The notes under the pieces were generated by a model. It made no database searches, was not told where the DNA came from, and saw nothing but the letters and a program-made list of their open reading frames with translations. From NCBI RefSeq assembly GCF_023015695.1, contig NZ_JALKAS010000001.1, positions 1,674,001 through 1,738,000 on the forward strand: 64,000 nt of DNA, written 5' to 3'. Of the stretch, positions 38,086-47,057 are shown one piece after another (within the stretch, counting starts at the first letter, position 1; every line of letters starts with the position of its first letter). The translations under genes were made by a program, and so were the position numbers. This DNA comes from Jannaschia sp. S6380. GTDB lineage: Bacteria > Pseudomonadota > Alphaproteobacteria > Rhodobacterales > Rhodobacteraceae.

Positions 38086-38712
38086 GACATTGGATCACCG
38101 GCATCGGCTGGATCGGACGCCACAGGGGCCGCCTTGGATGCGCGCTGCCGCAGCAAGCCAACTGCTGCTGCCGTTCGCAGAAGGATGTAGTCAGACCATG
38201 GTGGCGTTACTGGACCGCGCGAACGGTGGCCAAGCGCATCCGGGAAGGCGCCCCCGCGGCAAAACACCAAGACGGCCATCCGACGGCGCAGGCACGTCCA
38301 GCCTCGACCCCGGATCATCAGTCGAAGACGGTCCCGGGGAAGACTGGCATGTATCCGCCTTCGAAATTTTCTTCTGGCAGTCTGACGGGAAATTCGCGGC
38401 CCAGACGCGACGCGATGCCTACTGATTGCGCATTCGATTCGAGGCTCCGAACGCTCCGCATTTGCTGCTGTTCACTGACGCCAGACCCGACAACTCGGAC
38501 GGCACCGCCCACCGCCCCATTCAATACGCAAGAGTAATATTTGAGCACTTTCATCCTGTCCCATGTTCTTGAAGTTCTAAAAAACTGTCTAAATTTTTTC
38601 AGTAGTTGCGCTGTAAGAGCTTGATGGCTTTGGGGGGCATCCGCCAGGCGTGATCGACGGACCTTCGTTTCCGTCGGACTTTTCAACCGTCTGCCGATTG
38701 AAAGGACTGACC
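38086..38712. other. 627-bp intergenic region before GH15-like gene
   Basis: The left part has normal GC with no recognisable gene on either strand. The right part (about 38520-38620) is AT-rich, with AAAAAACTGTCTAAATTTTTT-like text, and is the likely promoter region of the hydrolase. AAGGAC lies just before its ATG. Confidence 0.6.
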
Positions 38713-41700
38713 ATGTCGGTTTTCCAACGCTTTTCCTCCCCTGTCCTCGCCGATCTCCTGAATACATCGCCGGCAGCTTCCACGATCAGTCCTCCGACCG
38801 ATCCGCCCGCGGTCTCCCTGACGGATTGGCTGTCCTCGACCACGGCCCTCGTCGGCGCGCAGGCGTCGTCCGGCGCCGAGATCCCGGCGACCCCGGTCGG
38901 TGCCGGGGGCAGCACGTTCCTCGTGGCCGAAGACGCACTTCTGTCCGGCGGGGCAACCGTCGAAAGCGATGTGTCGGGGTTCTGGGACGAGGGCTACGTC
39001 CGGCTCGGCGCCGGGTTCGACGGCACGGATTTCGCCCGCGACTTCTTCGATGACGGGATGATCTCCGATCCCGTCGCCGCGGACGCGGTGACCTTCTCGA
39101 TCGATATCGAAGATGCGGGTTGGTACACGCTCGATTTCCGGTTCTCCAACACGAGTGGCGCGACGGTCTATCGCGACCTGCTTATCGACGGCGAGACGCT
39201 GCCGGGGATCATGGCGTTCGAAGATCAGTTCGCCCCCGATGACTGGTCGAGCGCCACCGACCGGCTCTATCTCGACGCGGGCAGCCATACGGTCACCCTG
39301 ACATCCAGCCTTTCGGACCAGGATCCGGCGACGGCGGAGGTCGATGGCGACGTTCTGATCGACGCCCTCACGATCTCTCCGGGTGTCGTGCCCTCCGATC
39401 AGATCAGCGCCAGGTCGCTGTTGATGAACGATTGGTCCACGATGGTCGCGATCCACGAAAGCGCGCAGGAGGACCCGGAGGACACCAGTGTCTTCGGGCC
39501 GGAACTCTCCCAACTCCGGCACAAGGCCAACTGGGATCAGAACCAGATCGACAGCGGACAGCTCTGGATCAGGGGCACGACGGAGGACGGATCGCCGGCG
39601 AACTATGGACCGCAATTCGACTCCGATCTCTATTTCGACGAGAGCGGCATCATGAATGTCGACTACCGAGCCTACCTTCCGACCGACGAGGAGCTGTTCG
39701 TCGACATCACGAAGGAATACGCGATGGTGCCCGACCAGTCCCTCCTGGTCGAGCGCTACACCTTCCTCAACAATCTCGATCTCGGCACGGGGCTGGTGGA
39801 ATGGGACATCATGAACCGCCTGGACCTGCCCGATGATGTGATGCAGCGCGCCGTCTGGGACGAACGGCGCGAGACGTTCATCGTGGAGTTGGAACAGCGG
39901 AACGGGCAGGATCCGCTCTATATGGCCTTCGGTGCCTTCCAGGAGATGGACGGCCAGGACATCGAGGTCGAAGGCGCGATCGATGCCGATCCGACGCAGA
40001 TCACGAATACGTCCTCTCCCGATCTGCTCGACCCGAGCGCACTCGAGACCGAGCCCGCCCTGGCGGAGGCGTTCTATTCGGATGCCGGGCTCGGCGGCGA
40101 CCTGACCGGCGGCGGCGAAGGGCTGGGCCTGGCGATGTCCACCGAAGTCGAACTCTATCCGACGCGACCCGTCGAATACTATTTCTACTATACGGTGGCC
40201 GACGATCTCGACACGCTCGACGATCAGATTTCGGTGGCGATCAATCCCAACGACAATACCGTCCTGAACTCGCCGGAATTCTGGTTCAGCTATACCGAAG
40301 AGAAATGGGATGATCGCCTCGCCGACGCGGTGGATCCGACAGAGGGCGCGCGCAGCATCGAGGACCCGGCCCTGATTACGGCCTATGAGCGGACGCTCGT
40401 GTCCATTCTCCAGTCTCAGCAGCCCGAATTCGGCTCCTTCGTCGCCGCGACGAACCCGTCCTACGACTTCAAGGCATGGCCGCGGGACGGCGCGGCCACG
40501 GCGATTGGGCTCGATGCGGCCGGGCTGGTCGACGAGGCGGAGGACTACTGGAACTGGATGGCCTCGATCGAGGAGGATGGCGACGGCGATCCGTTGTTCG
40601 AAAACGGGACGTTCTACACCAACTACAGCTTCTGGGATGCCGACGAACCGATCGACTTCGTCCAGCCGGAATGGGACGCGCAGGGGCTCTTCCTGATCGG
40701 TGCGTACAAGCACGCCGAGAAGCTGCGCGAGATGGGGATGGAGGAACGGGCGACCGCCTTCCTGAACGACCCGACCATGAAACAGGCGCTCATCGACAGC
40801 GCGGAGTTCATCGAGAACAACATCGAACCGGACAAGGGTTTCGGTCCGCCCGAGTTCTCGATCTGGGAAAGCTTCTTCGCCTATAACGGCTTCACGCAGA
40901 TCACGTATGCGAGTGGCCTGCAGGCCGCGGCCCTGCTGGCCGAGGATCTGGGGATCTCTGAGGATCGGAAGCAGTCCTATGTCGACGGGGCGCAGACGAT
41001 CAAGGCCGCGATCGAGAGGCCGATCACCGATCCGGATTTCCCGGGGCTGTGGAACGAGGAGGACGGCTATTTCGTCTGGGGCATCACGCCCGAGGGTCTG
41101 CCGATCGAGCGGCCGAACGCGGCACTCGACCTCATGTGGGTGACCGGGCTTTTCGACGTGAACGACCCCAAGGTCCAGAGCCAGATGGACTACATCCTGG
41201 AGAACCTGTCCAACGACACCTACGGCATCTCTCGGTACGACAGCGACAACTTCTACGCGCAGTCGCCTTTCAGCCCAGGCGGCGCCTACGAGAGCAACGT
41301 CGACGAGACCTCCTGGCCGCAGATGACCAGCTACATGGGAATGGGCAAGGAGTTCATGGGCGACGAGGACTGGGCCTACAATTCCCTCGAATGGACGGTC
41401 AGCCGGTATGCGGAGGGGTTCATGCCCCCCGGAGAGGGGATCGACCCGAGCCTCAGGGAGCCCTTGCCCTCGACGATGGTCGAACCGGTGACCGGCGCAT
41501 GGTATGTCCTCAACCTGCTCAACTACACCGACCAGAACGACCCCCGCCTTCCGGATATTTCCGCGACGCCGGTCGGCGATGTCTTCGTCTTCGCGGACGA
41601 GTTCGCGAATGGCATCCAGGACGTCGTCTTCGTGGAGGATTTCGATCCCGCCGCCGACAGCTTCGACGCGCTTGGACAGGGAACGCCACGCGAGATCCGC

Positions 41701-41823
41701 GTTCAGGATCAGGTGATCCTCGTGGCGGGCCCGGACGAGGACATCTTCGTGTTCCAGGGTGTCGGACCTGATCAGTCGATCTCGATCGTCAACGACCAGA
41801 ACGACGCGTCCTTGCTCGCCTGA
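38713..41823 (+). CDS. GH15-like glycoside hydrolase with N-terminal CBM and RTX-export-like tail
   Basis: A 1036-residue acidic protein without an N-terminal signal. Residues about 70-230 form a CBM6/35-like beta-sandwich (WYTLDFRFSNTSG, YLDAGSHTVTLTS). Residues about 240-560 resemble the bacterial GH15 N-terminal domain, and the rest is an (alpha/alpha)6 toroid: KAWPRDGAATAIGLDAAG at 587-604, IWESFFAYNGF with probable general acid Glu719 (cf. LWEE of glucoamylase) and MVEPVTGAWYV with Glu924 as candidate base. The last 90 residues (DVFVFADEFANG..., DDFDPAADSFD-like) resemble RTX type I secretion ends. It would hydrolyse an alpha-glucan outside the cell. The RTX gene upstream suggests a common exporter. 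Confidence 0.8.
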   Translation: MSVFQRFSSPVLADLLNTSPAASTISPPTDPPAVSLTDWLSSTTALVGAQASSGAEIPATPVGAGGSTFLVAEDALLSGGATVESDVSGFWDEGYVRLGAGFDGTDFARDFFDDGMISDPVAADAVTFSIDIEDAGWYTLDFRFSNTSGATVYRDLLIDGETLPGIMAFEDQFAPDDWSSATDRLYLDAGSHTVTLTSSLSDQDPATAEVDGDVLIDALTISPGVVPSDQISARSLLMNDWSTMVAIHESAQEDPEDTSVFGPELSQLRHKANWDQNQIDSGQLWIRGTTEDGSPANYGPQFDSDLYFDESGIMNVDYRAYLPTDEELFVDITKEYAMVPDQSLLVERYTFLNNLDLGTGLVEWDIMNRLDLPDDVMQRAVWDERRETFIVELEQRNGQDPLYMAFGAFQEMDGQDIEVEGAIDADPTQITNTSSPDLLDPSALETEPALAEAFYSDAGLGGDLTGGGEGLGLAMSTEVELYPTRPVEYYFYYTVADDLDTLDDQISVAINPNDNTVLNSPEFWFSYTEEKWDDRLADAVDPTEGARSIEDPALITAYERTLVSILQSQQPEFGSFVAATNPSYDFKAWPRDGAATAIGLDAAGLVDEAEDYWNWMASIEEDGDGDPLFENGTFYTNYSFWDADEPIDFVQPEWDAQGLFLIGAYKHAEKLREMGMEERATAFLNDPTMKQALIDSAEFIENNIEPDKGFGPPEFSIWESFFAYNGFTQITYASGLQAAALLAEDLGISEDRKQSYVDGAQTIKAAIERPITDPDFPGLWNEEDGYFVWGITPEGLPIERPNAALDLMWVTGLFDVNDPKVQSQMDYILENLSNDTYGISRYDSDNFYAQSPFSPGGAYESNVDETSWPQMTSYMGMGKEFMGDEDWAYNSLEWTVSRYAEGFMPPGEGIDPSLREPLPSTMVEPVTGAWYVLNLLNYTDQNDPRLPDISATPVGDVFVFADEFANGIQDVVFVEDFDPAADSFDALGQGTPREIRVQDQVILVAGPDEDIFVFQGVGPDQSISIVNDQNDASLLA

Positions 41824-41856
41824 TGGCGTGCCGCCTCGGCGCGCAAGCGAAATCCC

Positions 41857-41883
41857 GTCGCCCCGCATCTAATGCGGGGCGAC
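41857..41883 (+). terminator. Hairpin after GH15-like gene
   Basis: A 12-bp stem (GTCGCCCCGCAT against ATGCGGGGCGAC) with a 3-nt loop lies 34 bp after the hydrolase stop. It lacks a T-run, but the stem is strong and it is the only structure between this gene and the copper locus. Confidence 0.65.
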
Positions 41884-41924
41884 GGCCGGACCAAGGGTAT
41901 CTTACATGGTTCCGTCGGCGCAAT

Positions 41925-42546
41925 TCATCCGACCGCCAGCCAAGTCGTCAGCAGCCGGGCGCCCTTGCCGACCAGGATGACGTTCTCCGTTGGCGAGATC
42001 GCCCCTAGCGGCACGTTCGCCCCCCCACCGACGCAGGCACAGGTCAGTTCGCGCCCGTCGATATAGACCGCGTTGTTCATGCTGATGGCGCCGATGAAGA
42101 TGCGGTCGGGCGCGACCGGCCAGATCAACGGGCTACCCGTTCCGATGGGCGCCATCATCCCCGCACCCGTCCAGAGTTCGAGGGACGGATAGGCGAAGCC
42201 ATAGGGCATGTATCGCCGCGCAAGCAGGTCATAGCCTAGGCATCCGTTCACGAAACCGCCCACGTCCTGAAGCTTCTGGATCGCGAGCACGACCATCGAG
42301 ATGGCGAAGAACCATCTCAGGAAGGTCGAGACCGGAAAGCCGTCATTGACGTTCAGCAGGACCGCCAGCGCGAACGACGCCGTCGACCCGATACTCCCGA
42401 CGCTCCAGCAGCGGTTTCGGTTTCATCCCGAACGGGCAGAGATGTCCGAGTATGCTCATGCAGTAGAGCGAGGCCATCCGCTCCGCACCTTGGGGCTTGC
42501 CACGGGCGCTCTCGGGATCGTCGATCCGGATAATCACCGTGGTCAT
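41925..42546 (-). pseudogene. Degraded glutaredoxin-MauE/DoxX fusion
   Basis: Two minus-strand fragments belong to one gene. The first, from ATG 42546, has a glutaredoxin half (SLYCMSILGHLCPFGMKPKPLLERREY) and then a stop at 42343. In the next frame the membrane half continues: FALAVLLNVNDGFPVSTFLRWFFAISM, QKLQDVGGFVNGCLGYDLLARRYMPYGFAYPSLE, NNAVYIDGRELTCACVGGGANVPLG and ISPTENVI. Intact relatives join these by a TTPQxFIDG segment that is missing here, so an internal deletion plus a frameshift near 42390 is indicated. The gene is divergent from csoR and was probably a copper-linked redox membrane protein. Confidence 0.75.
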
Positions 42547-42612
42547 GGTCAGCCTTTGTCCGGTGTCGCGTCGACAGGACCCGACATCTTCCTTCGGCTC
42601 TCATAAAATACC

Positions 42613-42628
42613 CCCCATACGTATGGGG
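42613..42628. promoter_or_regulatory. CsoR-type palindromic operator
   Basis: A perfect 16-bp palindrome CCCCATACGTATGGGG lies between csoR (37 bp before its ATG) and the divergent pseudogene. It is preceded by ATACCC, giving ATAC-C5-ATAC, the G/C-tract with flanking ATA/TAT pattern bound by CsoR/RcnR-family tetramers. The repression by the encoded CsoR is inferred. Confidence 0.7.
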
Positions 42629-42665
42629 CCGCCTGGTCGCTGAAGGTGCCACGGGACGCGCGCGG

Positions 42666-42911
42666 ATGAAGCAGGACAAGCAGAAGGCGCTCGGCCGGCT
42701 CGAAAGGATGGAAAGTCAGGTGCGCGGGATAGCCCGGATGTTCGAGGAGGATGGGTACTGCGTCGATATCCTGCTTCAGATCGCCGCCGTCCGATCGGCG
42801 CTCAAGGGGGTAAAGCGGATGTTGCCGGAAAACCATGCCCGCCACTGCGTCGAGGATGCGATCGCCAGCGGCGCGCCTGACGCGCAATGCGAGACGATCA
42901 ACGAACTCTGA
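42666..42911 (+). CDS. csoR: Copper-sensing transcriptional regulator, CsoR family
   Basis: An 81-residue all-helical DUF156 protein (RLERMESQVRGIARMFEEDGYCVDILLQIAAVRSALKGVKRML). Cys32, His57 and Cys61 have the same spacing (25 and 4) as the Cu(I) ligands Cys36/His61/Cys65 of M. tuberculosis CsoR, so it is a Cu(I) sensor rather than the Ni/Co or formaldehyde type. Neighbours copC and copD support copper. The start ATG follows a GGGACGCG region; the palindrome upstream is its likely site. Confidence 0.88.
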   Translation: MKQDKQKALGRLERMESQVRGIARMFEEDGYCVDILLQIAAVRSALKGVKRMLPENHARHCVEDAIASGAPDAQCETINEL

Positions 42912-42965
42912 TCGCGCTTCTGCAACTGGCGCAGGGCTGATCCGTCAGCCCCCGATCTCCGCCGT

Positions 42966-43844
42966 TCAGGTTCCCATCGGCGGCGTCGTGATCGTGGTCA
43001 GCATAGCGGTAAGCAGGAGGATGAGCAGGACGACCGCGCCCTCCGCCCGAATGGCCCGGCGCAGTTTTTCCGGTGCCCCGGAGTCCCCGGCGGCCAAGGC
43101 CGGAACGAGGCGGAGTTTGTTTCCCGCGGCTAGCCCCAACAACCCGCAGACGGCGACCACCTTGGCGATGAGCGTCCAGCCGTAGACCGTCCCGAACAAC
43201 CTGCCTGGGCTGCCGACCATCAGCCATGCGAACGTGGCCCCGGCCAGCAGGAGGACGGCGACCGTCCCGCCGGCCACGACGCCGAAGCGATGTAGCAGGG
43301 CGGCGCCGCCGGCCCCTTCGGCCACGCGATGCAGCGGCGCAAGTGCCGCGACCCAGAAGGCGCCCGCCAGCAGGTGCAGAACCAGAAGCGCGGCCAGAAC
43401 CGGACGCGGGTCGCCGAGGGAATGGCCGATCACCGCATGGGACCCCGCCACCAGGAGCGCACCGAACAGGGCCGCGGCCAGGCCGAACGAACCCCGTGTC
43501 AATATCGACAGGATCAGAAGCTCACCCGCCCCGCGCCAGAGGGCCGCCGGACCGAGCGGACTGTCCGCCACCAGGCCCAGCATCACCTGGTCGGTCGCCC
43601 CCGCGAGACCCGTTCCCGATATCCGGGCCGACCGGATGCCGAAGCGCAGCGCGAGGAGCAGAAGCCCCATGAGCGCCGCGAGCGCCGTCAATTGCCGCGC
43701 TAACCGCAGCACATCACCGGGTGCGGATCGAAACACCGCGATGAAAAGGGGACCGCCCATCGCGACCAGTACCGCGGCATATTCCGCAGCCTTCGCAACG
43801 ACCGCCGCCAGGGCCCAGCTGTCGGTCGGGGCCATCCCATCCAA
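42966..43844 (-). CDS. copD: Copper resistance protein CopD
   Basis: A 292-residue integral membrane protein with about eight helices (VAKAAEYAAVLVAMGGPLFIAVF; LTALAALMGLLLLALRFGI; GSFGLAAALFGALLVAGSHAVIGHSLG; others). It has the CopD domain region FAWLMVGSPGRLFGTVYGWTLIAKVVAVCGLLGLAAGNKLRLVPAL. CopD moves copper across the inner membrane with CopC. It follows copC by 4 bp. The C-terminal LRRAIRAEGAVVLLILLLTAML matches the family. Confidence 0.9.
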   Translation of the reverse strand: MDGMAPTDSWALAAVVAKAAEYAAVLVAMGGPLFIAVFRSAPGDVLRLARQLTALAALMGLLLLALRFGIRSARISGTGLAGATDQVMLGLVADSPLGPAALWRGAGELLILSILTRGSFGLAAALFGALLVAGSHAVIGHSLGDPRPVLAALLVLHLLAGAFWVAALAPLHRVAEGAGGAALLHRFGVVAGGTVAVLLLAGATFAWLMVGSPGRLFGTVYGWTLIAKVVAVCGLLGLAAGNKLRLVPALAAGDSGAPEKLRRAIRAEGAVVLLILLLTAMLTTITTPPMGT

Positions 43845-43848
43845 GATG

Positions 43849-44196
43849 TCAGTCCGTCAGCGTGAAGCCGAACGTGCCCTGCATCGGGTGCCCATCCGCC
43901 GCCAGCCCGCGCCAATCGACCCGATATGCACCGGCGGGCATCGCATCTGGCGGCAGGGCGCGGAACGCCGTCACGGGGTCGAGGCCGGTCTCGCGGGTGA
44001 CCGCCATGTCTCCGTCCGGGCCGGTGAGGGTGATGGCGGTGATGCGCATCGGCGCGTCGAAGCGCAGCTCGATAGCCTCGACCGTCTGCAGGATTCCCCC
44101 ATCCGCCGGGCGCATGTCCTCGACCTGCGAATGGGCCAGGGCGCTCGTCGCCATGGCCAACATCGCGACCATCGCGGGAAGGACGTGCTTCGTCAT
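43849..44196 (-). CDS. copC: Copper-binding periplasmic protein CopC
   Basis: A 115-residue protein with a signal peptide (MTKHVLPAMVAMLAMATSALA) and a mature N-terminus starting AHSQ, the His ligand for Cu(II). The CopC fold is shown by MRPADGGIL, the middle IELRFDAPM and DGHPMQGTFGFTL with the C-terminal His/Asp site. It binds Cu in the periplasm and pairs with CopD downstream. I prefer ATG 44196 after GGAG; a GTG at 44202 adds two residues. Confidence 0.92.
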   Translation of the reverse strand: MTKHVLPAMVAMLAMATSALAHSQVEDMRPADGGILQTVEAIELRFDAPMRITAITLTGPDGDMAVTRETGLDPVTAFRALPPDAMPAGAYRVDWRGLAADGHPMQGTFGFTLTD

Positions 44197-44442
44197 TTGC
44201 ACTCCGATGTTTTTTGCCGGCCCACGACCTTCGACGGGCGGGCGGGACCCGTATCTCCGGGTGCCCCATTCAGGAACACCCGCACGCGAATGTCCATTCC
44301 CCGCGGTCGCTCACCGGCCACCGGTCAGTTCTCCGTTGGCACGCGATGGGCTCTGATGCGGGAAAAACGTGAGGGTTTCGCCCGAAGCGGTGCCGTTCAT
44401 GCGTGATCCGCATCATGACCGCCATGCGCGTCCGACGCGCGT

Positions 44443-44473
44443 ATCGCCCGCCGCTGTCGTGTCGGCGGGCGAT
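44443..44473 (-). terminator. Hairpin after cytochrome c2 gene
   Basis: An 11-bp perfect stem ATCGCCCGCCG / CGGCGGGCGAT with a 9-nt loop starts 7 bp after the stop codon of the cytochrome gene. It could mark the end of the whole photosynthesis superoperon. Confidence 0.65.
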
Positions 44474-44479
44474 GCGGGA

Positions 44480-44938
44480 TCAGTTGGTCGCTTCGGTCTC
44501 AGGGCTCACCGACGCCAGGTAGGCATAGAGGTTGAAGGCGTCCTCCTCGGCGCGGACCTTGTAGGCCATCTTGCCGCGGGCGCGCGGGTTATCCAGCGTC
44601 TCGCGCAGCCAGCCGGTCGGGTCCTGCACGTAGCCGACGAAGTTCTCCTCCGTCCAGACGGTGCCCTGCTCGCCGAGTTCGACGATGGAATCCCCGTAGC
44701 GGAAATCCTCCACCGAACCGAGCTGCCGCATCGCGACGCCATAGAGGTTCGGGCCGGTCCGCGCGTTGCGGCCTGCCAGAGTCTCGCCCTCTTCGTTCTG
44801 CACGACATGACAGGCGACGCATTGCCGGTTGAACTGTTCCTCGCCGGCTGCGGCATCGCCTTGGACCTCGACATGGCTTTCCGACCATGCCGGCGCCGCC
44901 AGCAACAGCGCGCCGGCTGCGATCAAGATGTTCTTCAT
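44480..44938 (-). CDS. cycA: Cytochrome c2
   Basis: A 152-residue periplasmic c-type cytochrome with a signal peptide (MKNILIAAGALLLAAPAWS), heme site C40-V-A-C43-H44, and ARGKMAYKV with the axial Met. The spacing and the GPNLYGVxxRxxGS loop are cytochrome c2. It carries electrons from the bc1 complex to the photosynthetic reaction centre or cytochrome oxidase. GGGAGGTCCC precedes the ATG. Its position after hemA is the usual roseobacter order. Confidence 0.93.
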   Translation of the reverse strand: MKNILIAAGALLLAAPAWSESHVEVQGDAAAGEEQFNRQCVACHVVQNEEGETLAGRNARTGPNLYGVAMRQLGSVEDFRYGDSIVELGEQGTVWTEENFVGYVQDPTGWLRETLDNPRARGKMAYKVRAEEDAFNLYAYLASVSPETEATN

Positions 44939-45015
44939 GGGACCTCCCGGGGTTTTGGTTGTGCTACGTGCCGGGAGCGATCCCGGATCAGGAAACATGG
45001 TCTGACGCGACCTTG

Positions 45016-46239
45016 TTATGCAACAGCACGCGCCAGCGCGCATTGCGACCAAAGCGCCGTCAACGCGGCGATGAGGTGATCGACATCCGCATCCGTGTGC
45101 ATGGGCGACGGCGTCAGGCGCAGGCGCTCGGTCCCCTTCGGGACGGTGGGATAGTTGATCGGCTGCACATAGATCCCCCATTCGTCCATCAGGTAATCCG
45201 ACAGCATGCGGCATTTGACAGGGTCCTTTATGAGCACGGGAATGATGTGGCTCTCGTTGGACATATGGGGAATTCCCTGCGCGTCCAGCCGTGCGCGGAC
45301 TTGTGCCACTTGGCGGCGCTGCCTTGCGCGTTCGAACCCAGACGCCTTGAGATGCATGATCGAGGCGCGGGCCGCGGCGGCCACGGCGGGCGGCAGGGCG
45401 GTGGTGAAGATGAAGCCGCTGGCGAAAGACCGGATGAAGTCGCAAAGCGGCGCCGACCCGGCGATATAGCCGCCGACTACGCCGAACGCCTTGCCCAGAG
45501 TTCCCTCGATCAGGGTGATGCGATGGGCCAGCCCTTCGCGCTCGCTGATGCCGCCGCCGCGCGGGCCGTAAAGGCCCACGGCATGCACCTCGTCCAGATA
45601 GGTCATGGCGCCGTATTTCTCGGCCACCTCGACGATCTGGCGCATGGGGCTGATATCGCCGTCCATGGAATAGACGCTTTCGAAGGCGACGATCTTGGGC
45701 ACGTCCGCGGGCAACGCGCGCAGCTTGGCCTCCAGGTCGGCCACGTCGTTGTGGCGCCAGATCACCTTTTGCGCGCGCGAATGCCGGATCCCCTCGATCA
45801 TGGAGGCGTGGTTGCCCGCATCCGACAGGATGACGCAGCCCGGCAGGCGGCTGCCCAGGGTCGACAGCGCCGCCCAGTTCGACACGTAGCCCGAGGTGAA
45901 CAGCAGCGCCGCATCCTTGCGGTGCAGGTCCGCAATCTCCCGCTCCAGCAGCAGGTGATCGTGGGTGGTGCCCGAGATGTTGCGCGTGCCCCCTGCCCCG
46001 GTTCCCGAGCGGTGCACCGCCTCGCACATCGCGGCGACGACGTCCGGGTGCTGCCCCATGCCCAGGTAGTCGTTCGAACACCAGACGGTCACATCGCGCG
46101 TCGCGCCTTCGTGGCGGTTGGCGGCGCGCGGGAACTTGCCCCTTCGGCGTTCGAGGTCGGCGAAGTAGCGATAGTTTCCTTCCGCCTTCAGGGTTTCGAT
46201 CTGGCTGGTGAAGATGGCGTCGAAATCCATGGCTTTCAT
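45016..46239 (-). CDS. hemA: 5-Aminolevulinate synthase
   Basis: A 407-residue PLP enzyme, the first step of tetrapyrrole synthesis (glycine + succinyl-CoA). [37 protein letters not shown] and the PLP Lys in EGTLGKAFG are ALAS motifs, and SNESHIIPV and [14 protein letters not shown] follow. ATG 46239 overlaps the puhE stop by 4 nt (ATGA); the in-frame ATG at 46230 gives the shorter MDFDAIF start seen in homologues. It supplies the bacteriochlorophyll pathway of the superoperon. Confidence 0.95.
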   Translation of the reverse strand: MKAMDFDAIFTSQIETLKAEGNYRYFADLERRRGKFPRAANRHEGATRDVTVWCSNDYLGMGQHPDVVAAMCEAVHRSGTGAGGTRNISGTTHDHLLLEREIADLHRKDAALLFTSGYVSNWAALSTLGSRLPGCVILSDAGNHASMIEGIRHSRAQKVIWRHNDVADLEAKLRALPADVPKIVAFESVYSMDGDISPMRQIVEVAEKYGAMTYLDEVHAVGLYGPRGGGISEREGLAHRITLIEGTLGKAFGVVGGYIAGSAPLCDFIRSFASGFIFTTALPPAVAAAARASIMHLKASGFERARQRRQVAQVRARLDAQGIPHMSNESHIIPVLIKDPVKCRMLSDYLMDEWGIYVQPINYPTVPKGTERLRLTPSPMHTDADVDHLIAALTALWSQCALARAVA

Positions 46240-47057
46240 CTTTCGCTCGGGTTCATGGACGGCGGCGTGAACCGCCGATCGGGGGTTGCCGGCGCGGGCA
46301 GCATCCAGCGCCACAGCTTCGCATCCGGCAGCGGAAGGACCATCATCGCGTGTTCGACCAGCGCCAGCGCGGCCAGCATGGCAAGCAGGCTTGCGGTCGC
46401 GGCCTCTACCGAGGTCCGGGCCGAAACGAGATCGTGCAGCAGGACCAGTAGCAACGCCGACAGGATCGCCACGGCCAGCGGGAAGACGGCCGATATGGGC
46501 CCGAGGCGGAAATGCGATTTCAGATGTTCCAACCGCGCCGGCACGAATTCCAGGTTGATGCGTGGCACGCCGCAGAACAGGTTCAACTGCGCAAGGATCC
46601 GGGCGGCGAAAAGAATGGCATAGGTCTGCAATGCGATCGGGTTGGCATGGCCCCAGACGATCACGGTCAGGCCCAGAAGCCCGGCGATCAGCGCCGCCTC
46701 GTGATGCGCGATCGTCCGCCAGGCCAGCCGCACCCGTTCCGCGCCTGCAGCACCAGCAGGACACGGGGCGCGGCTGGGGCCGGCGATCGTGCCGGTCAGG
46801 AAGGCCAGCTCGATCCAGCCCCAGATGGCCAGCGCCGACAGGAAACCGGCATAGGCCCCCGGCACGCCGGCATCGCCGCGCGACAGGACGGCGCAGACGA
46901 GCCCGGCCGATAGGAACGGCAGCCCCGCCAACGCGGCGCCCAGCGGGGCCCGGCCGCCGGCGCGATCCGCCTGGCGCACGACGAACAGGATCGCCCCGGT
47001 GGCGAACCACCAGACGAAGAGCGCGAGAAGCGCCGCGATCCCGGCCGAGACGGCCAT
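46236..47057 (-). CDS. puhE: Putative photosynthetic complex assembly protein PuhE
   Basis: A 273-residue polytopic membrane protein with about seven helices ([65 protein letters not shown], others). [26 protein letters not shown] is the DUF3623/PuhE signature. It modulates assembly of the photosystem (established in R. capsulatus). It overlaps acsF by 1 nt (TGATG) and hemA by 4 nt. Confidence 0.93.
   Translation of the reverse strand: MAVSAGIAALLALFVWWFATGAILFVVRQADRAGGRAPLGAALAGLPFLSAGLVCAVLSRGDAGVPGAYAGFLSALAIWGWIELAFLTGTIAGPSRAPCPAGAAGAERVRLAWRTIAHHEAALIAGLLGLTVIVWGHANPIALQTYAILFAARILAQLNLFCGVPRINLEFVPARLEHLKSHFRLGPISAVFPLAVAILSALLLVLLHDLVSARTSVEAATASLLAMLAALALVEHAMMVLPLPDAKLWRWMLPAPATPDRRFTPPSMNPSER

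Noticed and set aside
38683..41868. Long minus-strand open frame (about 1061 codons) opposite the GH15-like gene
   Set aside because: It mirrors the codon periodicity of the opposite gene in GC-rich DNA. It reads as Arg/Asp/Val-rich text with no known domain and has no ribosome-binding site.
46230..46239. Later hemA start at 46230
   Set aside because: It matches homologue starts but has no ribosome-binding site of its own, while ATG 46239 is coupled to the puhE stop. The choice changes the protein by three residues only.
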